Source of the DNA: JAJTHC01 sp044358835
GTDB lineage: Bacteria; Cyanobacteriota; Vampirovibrionia; Vampirovibrionales; JAJTHC01
Direction of reading: 5' to 3'
NCBI GenBank assembly: GCA_044358835.1
Contig: JBIKNF010000020.1
Coordinates: forward strand, 1 to 25,591
DNA: 25,591 nucleotides
The notes under the pieces are model-generated. The model was not told the origin of the DNA. It made no database searches and was given only the letters and a program-made list of their open reading frames with translations. Both the position numbers and the translations under genes were made by a program. Shown in pieces: positions 20,169 through 25,591 of this stretch. Position 1 is the first letter of the stretch, and each line of letters starts with the position of its first letter.

Positions 20169-21848
20169 TTAAGTCGAAGGTTGAGAAGAGGGGGTGACGG
20201 TTTCTTTTTCGGTATCTACAGAATCTGACGCTGTTTCAAGCGTCGCGGCTATGCCTTCAGCAGGTGTTGCGTCTTCTTTTTTAGCCTTGGGCGTGGGGGC
20301 GTGCGTGGTGTTGAGCAAGCCGCCTAGTTTGAAACTATACAGCAAGGGTTTTTCAGGGCTTACTTCTTCTTCACGAATATAATGCAACACAAAATCTCGG
20401 CCGTACTGGCGTTGTTCTAACTGATTTGTTAAATCTAAAATATCTTCATGGCGCAGGGCTTTGCCTGTAATAGAAATATCCTTGTCATACGCCACTTCAC
20501 TAAACCATAAAGAAGAGGGGAGGTGTTGAATGTCATTCAACAAGCCGAGTAACACTTTATTCACACTTTTTGATTCACGAGCAATGGAAAGAATTTTAAG
20601 CGAAAGTTGATTGTAGCGATGGTAGTAATCGACTTGATCTTTTAAGCGAGCGATATTGGCGGTGAGTTGTATCTTATTTTGTTCAGTTTCAATTTTATTA
20701 AGTTGATTAGATTTATGAATCGTTAGAGTGGCTATCCACACAATGCCCACCAACGCACAAGAACCAATAACACAAGGTATGACTAAAGACATTAAAAGAT
20801 TATTTTTAAAGTCCATGTCTTCTAAGGAAGACGCACTAAGGCTTCCAAATGTGCCTAAGGAAAAAACAGACTTGTTCTTGTTATACGGGGAACGTTTGTC
20901 TAAAAAATTAAGGCTATAAGGTCGAGGTTCAAGTTCGAAAAAACAACCCCCTACCGTTACAATACCAATATCCGCACGATCTACTTGAAATGAAGCAGGC
21001 ACTTCAAAGCTTCTAAAGTTTACTCCAATGGCGTGTTGTAAATGTTGCAATAACACATAGTTTAAACGCTGCGTAAACCAAAACAACGGTTCAAACGGTT
21101 TGTTGGCGGCCACTGTTCGGTGAAGCTCATTCACCAAATCTTCCAAAATCACAGGATTTTCATTGGCGTTAGAAAGCACTTGCCCTGAAAGGGTAATTTC
21201 ACGAATGTCAATCAAATTAGTGCCACGCCAAATCAAGAAACGCAGTCGATCAAACTCATGCATTAAGGAACCCCAGCAAAAATTGGGCTCTTCAGCTTGT
21301 TCAGCAATGTTGGACACCATGCCTGTGGCAATCATGCTACGAACCACTTGAAGGGGTTCTACTGCAATGGAAAGCAAGTGGATTTTAGCGTCAGTCGCGG
21401 CTTTTTGATAGCGTAAGAAGGTGTCTTTACGAATGGCACTGTAAATCAATTTTTGGTGAGCCACATTAACGGCATCGTCTATTTCTTCAAAGGCCACTAT
21501 GGCTTCAGTGTTGTCAAAGGCTCTAAAACGTTCGGCTTCACTGGCCAAGTACACATAGTATTCATCGCGTTCCATTTTAGGCAGTTCCATTAAACGCAAC
21601 AACGTACAGGGAATGCTTAAATGCACCTTGCGGGTGGGGGCGTCAAGATCCTTCATCATCACGCTCAGTAAATTGCTCAACTGGCCCACTTCAGCGATGA
21701 CATCCCCACCCGAAACCAACACCCCCATGGGCATTTTATGCACGACCGATTTAATCACGGCTTGGCGGTTATGGCAATACAGCGCCCCTTCAATTTCAGT
21801 GGCGGCAATGCTAATGGAAATGCTATACTTGTCTTTTTTCTTACTCAT
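20169..21848 (-). CDS. PilM-PilN fusion, type IV pilus assembly
   Basis: The first 300 or so residues look like PilM, the actin-fold cytoplasmic protein. They include VHLSIPCTLLRLMELP (75-90), an EAERF segment (104-108) and VEPLQVVRSM (163-172). The ATP-binding motifs are weak. Then YSLNFLDKRS (311-320) corresponds to the INLLP start of PilN, the peptide PilM normally binds. A membrane helix (about 351-375), a coiled coil (about 380-415) and a PilN-like periplasmic domain (about 430-515) follow. The tail is low-complexity Ala/Thr/Glu. In most bacteria pilM and pilN are separate, so this is a fusion. I start at ATG 21848 (MSKKKDKYS); the longer frame to 21926 would add a hydrophobic stretch over the promoter. 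Confidence 0.8.
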   Translation of the reverse strand: MSKKKDKYSISISIAATEIEGALYCHNRQAVIKSVVHKMPMGVLVSGGDVIAEVGQLSNLLSVMMKDLDAPTRKVHLSIPCTLLRLMELPKMERDEYYVYLASEAERFRAFDNTEAIVAFEEIDDAVNVAHQKLIYSAIRKDTFLRYQKAATDAKIHLLSIAVEPLQVVRSMIATGMVSNIAEQAEEPNFCWGSLMHEFDRLRFLIWRGTNLIDIREITLSGQVLSNANENPVILEDLVNELHRTVAANKPFEPLFWFTQRLNYVLLQHLQHAIGVNFRSFEVPASFQVDRADIGIVTVGGCFFELEPRPYSLNFLDKRSPYNKNKSVFSLGTFGSLSASSLEDMDFKNNLLMSLVIPCVIGSCALVGIVWIATLTIHKSNQLNKIETEQNKIQLTANIARLKDQVDYYHRYNQLSLKILSIARESKSVNKVLLGLLNDIQHLPSSLWFSEVAYDKDISITGKALRHEDILDLTNQLEQRQYGRDFVLHYIREEEVSPEKPLLYSFKLGGLLNTTHAPTPKAKKEDATPAEGIAATLETASDSVDTEKETVTPSSQPST

Positions 21849-21865
21849 CGAACGCCCGTTTTCTC

Positions 21866-21900
21866 GCCTTTTCGTGTATACTAAACTGATGAAAATCGCA
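21866..21900. promoter_or_regulatory. Possible divergent promoter region, pil genes and cyclo-ligase
   Basis: A near-symmetric AGTATACA lies at about 21872-21879. On the minus strand TTGTGC, a 17-nt spacer and TATACA would serve the pil genes. On the plus strand TATACT could be a -10 for the cyclo-ligase gene, but it lacks a clear -35. Confidence 0.3.
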
Positions 21901-21927
21901 CAAAAAGAGTAGAGGAAGGTCTTCACT

Positions 21928-22650
21928 ATGTCAAAAATGGAAGGGTTTCAAGAAAAAATGGCTTTTTTTGACACAAAAAACATCCATTGTCGGCAGGTTG
22001 AAGAAAGATCCTACTTTCATTATACCAAAGCCGACTGGCGTCTATGGGCAAAGGCGTGGCGGAATTCATTCATGAGTGGGACGTTTAAAGCCCCCACCCC
22101 CAAAAAACAGGCGGATGCTCAGATCGTGAGCCTGCTTGAAGCCTTAATGAGCACCTTGGCCCAGCACTCGCCTCAACTCAACATTGCCATTTACCTGCCT
22201 ATAGAAAGCGAAGTGGATTTAAACCCCTTATTTAAAACGTGTTTAGAACGGGGGCATCGACTTTTGGCGCCTCGGGTGGTGGGCAAAGCACAGTTGGTGT
22301 GGCACTGTGTTTCTCAACTTCTTGAAGAATCCCCTGAACAATTTCAGCAAAACCGCTACGGCATTTGGGAACCCAAGGCGTCTTTAGCGGTTTTTGAAGA
22401 CTTGCCTGATGTCGTGCTTGTGCCTTGTTTAATGGTTGATTTTAAAGGCTTTCGCTTGGGGTATGGAGGGGGCTTTTACGATGCTCAACTCAAGCAATGG
22501 CAAGGTATTTCCACTGCTGGGGAAAAAGCCGTGCCCTTGACTGTGGGGGTACTGTATCAGGAAACAGTCATTCGCGCCTTGCCTGTCGATGATTGGGATT
22601 TCCCCTTGGACGCCTATGTCAGTGAGGCCGGCTTGAATTCAGCACTTTAG
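21928..22650 (+). CDS. 5-formyltetrahydrofolate cyclo-ligase
   Basis: This enzyme converts 5-formyl-THF to 5,10-methenyl-THF with ATP, recycling a folate storage form. NRYGIWEP (142-149) and the signature VPCLMVDFKGFRLGYGGGFYD (split by the Gly-rich loop at 178-182) identify it. TKADWRLWAKAWRN (33-46) is the usual N-terminal region. At 240 aa it exceeds the common 180-200 aa because about 30 residues precede this region. The start at 21928 is nevertheless backed by GAGGAAGG 8 nt upstream. It is divergent from the pil genes and convergent with mutS, with only 31 nt and no clear terminator between the stops. Confidence 0.9.
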   Translation: MSKMEGFQEKMAFFDTKNIHCRQVEERSYFHYTKADWRLWAKAWRNSFMSGTFKAPTPKKQADAQIVSLLEALMSTLAQHSPQLNIAIYLPIESEVDLNPLFKTCLERGHRLLAPRVVGKAQLVWHCVSQLLEESPEQFQQNRYGIWEPKASLAVFEDLPDVVLVPCLMVDFKGFRLGYGGGFYDAQLKQWQGISTAGEKAVPLTVGVLYQETVIRALPVDDWDFPLDAYVSEAGLNSAL

Positions 22651-22681
22651 GCGGGCTTCTTGGATTTTAGAAAAAGCATCA

Positions 22682-25345
22682 CTAAAAAATGCTTAATTGG
22701 GTGTCGTCTTCTGAAAGGCCCGTTAAGCTCGAACGGCGTTGGCGCAACTGATGATTGGCCATTTTCTGCATGTCATTTAAGCGTCCGGTGGCTTGTTGTA
22801 ACACGCGACTGGGTAAACCCGCCATACGGGCCACTTGAATGCCATAACTTTTTTGGGCCGCCCCTGCTTCTACCCGATGCAAAAAGACCAATTCCCCCTC
22901 CTGTTCAGCCACCACCATACGCACATTTTGAACCAAAGCGGGATGGGCCAGTTCTAGCACGTTTAATTCGTGGTAATGGGTGGCAAACAAGGTTCGGGCT
23001 CCCACGTGTTCAACCAAATGTTCGACGACACTCCAAGCGATGGCGACACCGTCATAAGTGCTGGTACCACGGCCCACTTCATCTAAAATCACCAAAGATT
23101 GGGCTGTAGCGGTGTTCAGGATTTCAGCAGTTTCCGCCATTTCCACCATAAAAGTGGACTGCCCTTTCGACACATTGTCCATCGCGCCGATGCGGGTAAA
23201 AATCGCGTCTACCACCCCGATCGTGGCGTGAGTCGCAGGCACAAAACAGCCGATGTGTGCCATTAAAACGCACAAGGCCACTTGGCGCATGTACGTGGAT
23301 TTACCCGCCATATTCGGCCCTGTAATAATTTCTACTTGCGGGCACCTTTGTGCCTGTTGTGGTGAAACTTGCCCTGCTAAAGCGGTATTATTGGGCACAA
23401 AGCGCCCTTTGGGCAACTGTTGCTCGATCACGGGGTGGCGGACTTGTTGAAGCTCTAAAATAGGGGCTTCCACTAAGCAAGGACGCGTATACCCCTGCCC
23501 TTGAGCCACTTCCGCAAAAGATTGTAACACATCCAAGCACGCCAAACGATGCGCCACTTCCTTTAAAACAGGGGCATAAGGCAACAGTTGCCGACGCAAT
23601 TGAAGAAACAAATCACTTTCCACATGAAGCAAGCGGTTTTGAGCGTCCCACACCGCTGATTCGTGCGCGCGCAATTCAGGGGTCATAAAACGCGTGGCAT
23701 TGGTGAGGCTTTGTTTGGGCCGGTAGCGTTCAGGCACTTGAGCCACACTGCCTTTACTCACTTCAATAAAGTAGCCCGTGGCATTGGTGAACTGTACCTT
23801 TAAATGCTTAATGCCGGTAGATTCACGTTCTTGCGCTTCATAGGCGTCGATCCACTGGGCTTGGTCATTCACCAAATGACGCAATTCATCAAGCGTGGGG
23901 CTAAACTGCGCGCGAATAATCCCCCCTTCCTTTAAAGTCGCGGGTAATTCGTCTTGCAAGGCGTTTTCCATTAAAGCCAAGGCTTGCCCCACTTCAGGCG
24001 GGAACGCTTTGAGGCGTTCGAGATAAAATGCCGAACATCTTAACACGGTTTGACTCAAGCGAGGCAACACCTTTAAAGATTGCGCCAAAGCCCCAAGTTC
24101 CCGTGGCGTGGCGGACAAATTGGCCAATCTGGTGGCCAAGCGCTCTAAATCATAAATGTTGGGCAATAATTGACGCAACAACTGCCGTGTGTGAGGCTGA
24201 TTCACCAAGTCTTCTACGGCTTCAAGGCGACTTTCAAGTTCTGGTAAAAAATGCGTGGGGCAGGCCACCCAGTCTTTCAACAGGCGTTGACCCATCGGCG
24301 TCATACACCGATTTAAAATCTGAAACAACGACACGGAACCGCTTTCTTTGGGATTGGGCAATAGTTCCAAATGCTTACGGGCATTGGCGGAAAGTCGCAC
24401 TTGCTTGTCTGCATAAAGGCGTTGAATACCATCTAAGTACAAGGGGGTTTGTAAAAAGCTATAATTCAAATAATGCACAATCATGCCACAGGCTTGAATG
24501 AGTGCAGTGTCCGTTTCATAAAGGCCGTAGCCTTCTAAACTGCTCACATTCAGCCATTGGGCAATGCGTTCATAGGCGTTTTTTTGAGTAATGACTTCTT
24601 TGGCCAAGGGGGTACAGGGGGCTTTTTCTTGAACTTCAGTAGGCACATCCGCCACCCAACGCCCCGGAATTCCCGGTATTTGAGACTTTTGCAAGACGCC
24701 TTGCACCAACAGTTCTTGAGGCGCCAAGCGATCGAGTTCCGTGAGTAAATGGGCATAGGGGAATTCGCTAACACAAAAACGCCCTGTGCTAATGTCTACA
24801 TACGCCAAGGCACAAGGGGTTTTAATCAAGTGAGCATCCTTAGTTGTTTGATTCAAGCCTTTGGGCAAGACAACAGCGGCTAAGTAATGGGCATTGTGAG
24901 GCGTCAACTGTTGGGATTCATTCACCGTTCCCGCCGAAAGAATGCGAACGACTTCTCGCTTCACCAAGCCTTTGGCGGTAGCGGGATCTTCCATTTGTTC
25001 ACAAAGGGCGATTTTAAAGCCCGCATTTAACAGGCGTGGCACGTAAACATCCACCGATTTAACCGGTACCCCTGCCATGGGGATTTTACCTAAGGCCCCA
25101 CAATCTTTGCCCGTTAGCGTTAATTCTAAATGTCGCGCGGTTAAAACAGCATCTTCAAAAAAAGTTTCGTAAAAATCACCCATACGGTACAGCAAAATAA
25201 GGTCTCGGTACTGTTCTTTGACGTCGAGGAACTGACGCATCATGGGGGTGGCATCGTTTTTGTTGGCTTTATAGGTGAAGACTGTGCCGTAGCGTTCTAG
25301 CCCTTCAAGGGCGATGGATTCAGGTTGGTAGGGCGATTCAAACAT
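22682..25345 (-). CDS. mutS: DNA mismatch repair protein MutS
   Basis: MutS recognises mismatches and starts repair. The mismatch-contacting Phe-x-Glu is Phe58-Tyr-Glu60 in GDFYETFFEDA. Connector, core and clamp domains follow, then Walker A GPNMAGKS (676-683), Walker B LVILDE (751-756) and THYHEL. The protein ends in QLSIF, a sliding-clamp-binding type peptide at the extreme C-terminus. The length (887 aa) is normal. The start ATG 25345 has AAGGTG 6 nt upstream; the frame continues to 25396 without support. MutS and its paralogue MutS2 are both in this window, about 14 kb apart. I see no mutL. Confidence 0.96.
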   Translation of the reverse strand: MFESPYQPESIALEGLERYGTVFTYKANKNDATPMMRQFLDVKEQYRDLILLYRMGDFYETFFEDAVLTARHLELTLTGKDCGALGKIPMAGVPVKSVDVYVPRLLNAGFKIALCEQMEDPATAKGLVKREVVRILSAGTVNESQQLTPHNAHYLAAVVLPKGLNQTTKDAHLIKTPCALAYVDISTGRFCVSEFPYAHLLTELDRLAPQELLVQGVLQKSQIPGIPGRWVADVPTEVQEKAPCTPLAKEVITQKNAYERIAQWLNVSSLEGYGLYETDTALIQACGMIVHYLNYSFLQTPLYLDGIQRLYADKQVRLSANARKHLELLPNPKESGSVSLFQILNRCMTPMGQRLLKDWVACPTHFLPELESRLEAVEDLVNQPHTRQLLRQLLPNIYDLERLATRLANLSATPRELGALAQSLKVLPRLSQTVLRCSAFYLERLKAFPPEVGQALALMENALQDELPATLKEGGIIRAQFSPTLDELRHLVNDQAQWIDAYEAQERESTGIKHLKVQFTNATGYFIEVSKGSVAQVPERYRPKQSLTNATRFMTPELRAHESAVWDAQNRLLHVESDLFLQLRRQLLPYAPVLKEVAHRLACLDVLQSFAEVAQGQGYTRPCLVEAPILELQQVRHPVIEQQLPKGRFVPNNTALAGQVSPQQAQRCPQVEIITGPNMAGKSTYMRQVALCVLMAHIGCFVPATHATIGVVDAIFTRIGAMDNVSKGQSTFMVEMAETAEILNTATAQSLVILDEVGRGTSTYDGVAIAWSVVEHLVEHVGARTLFATHYHELNVLELAHPALVQNVRMVVAEQEGELVFLHRVEAGAAQKSYGIQVARMAGLPSRVLQQATGRLNDMQKMANHQLRQRRSSLTGLSEDDTQLSIF

Positions 25346-25477
25346 TGGGTACACCTTACAATTTTTACAGTGTTTTATTAAGTGTAGTCTTGTCAAAGCT
25401 TATATTCAAGTCTTCAAGCAGAAGCGTTACATTTTCATAATACGCTTCATTATCATAATGCTTACACTCGTTGCACC

Positions 25478-25591
25478 AGCAGGCGTCCAAGCACTAAATC
25501 CGAGCGGGTGAGCGCACTGCGAATCCCCGAGCGATTTTGCGGACGTCGTGCAACGAGAATGATGCGAGGAGGTGGGGATTCAGGGGGGATT
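25478..25591 (+). repeat. Dispersed repeat, copy B (cut by window end)
   Basis: This matches copy A (17143-17238) in inverted orientation, with 18 extra bases after the ACTAAAT.CGAG part. The match runs to the last base of the window, so the true end is not seen. It lies upstream of mutS on a stretch (25346-25477) where I see no gene. Confidence 0.8.

Noticed and set aside
21849..21926. Hydrophobic N-terminal extension of the PilM-PilN protein
   Set aside because: It covers the divergent promoter region, and PilM is cytoplasmic, so a signal-like start is not expected.
24028..24501. 157-codon plus-strand frame opposite mutS
   Set aside because: It lies wholly antisense to the conserved MutS core and shows no motif.

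Overview
The window reads as ordinary chromosome from a Gram-negative bacterium of medium GC. LpxK and a heptosyltransferase-type GT9 enzyme imply lipid A/LPS, and a PilM-PilN/PilO-type cluster implies type IV pili. YidC carries a large soluble insert between membrane segments, similar to what I recall of cyanobacterial YidC. Taken together I lean towards a non-photosynthetic relative of Cyanobacteria (Vampirovibrionia/'Melainabacteria'-like). This is inference, not a proven placement.

Layout. 193-1194 (-): a long-chain polyprenyl diphosphate synthase. 1231-4037 (+): miaA, a SAM hydroxide adenosyltransferase-family gene and pheA, closely packed. 4164-4625 (+): an AT-rich orphan gene ending against a 135-bp palindromic repeat. 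4883-6148 (+): aspartokinase lysC, behind a promoter whose -10 lies at the centre of a perfect 34-bp palindrome. 13152 down to 6175 (-): a tightly overlapping operon of CDP-alcohol phosphatidyltransferase, SSS-family symporter, lpxK, GT9 heptosyltransferase and mutS2; mutS2 carries an in-frame copy of the palindromic repeat. 13153-13619: a 21-bp tandem array and the yidC terminator. 13620-14702 (-): yidC. 14703-15257: no gene of normal size, but a well-formed small-gene locus. 15258-15920 (+): a second AT-rich orphan gene. 16009-16977 (+): prmC. 16978-17279: hairpins and a dispersed repeat. 17280-19318 (+): pheS and a metallophosphoesterase. 21848 down to 19315 (-): a pilM-pilN fusion and a pilO-like gene. 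21928-22650 (+): 5-formyltetrahydrofolate cyclo-ligase. 22682-25345 (-): mutS. The window ends inside a second copy of the dispersed repeat.

Most of the genes are housekeeping: isoprenoid, aromatic and aspartate-family amino acid, folate, tRNA modification and charging, release-factor methylation, envelope lipids and mismatch-type ATPases. The most original signal is at 14862-15129. It is a 24-residue hydrophobic peptide gene with a 10-nt Shine-Dalgarno match and its own terminator, faced by a TTGACA promoter on the opposite strand that would make RNA antisense to it. This resembles a type I toxin-antitoxin locus. Other notable signals are the operator-like palindrome at lysC, a repeat family that has entered the mutS2 reading frame, a 21-bp tandem array, and a two-copy inverted dispersed repeat.

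The work was done by eye from the sequence. Family calls rest on motifs, and no database search or folding calculation was run.
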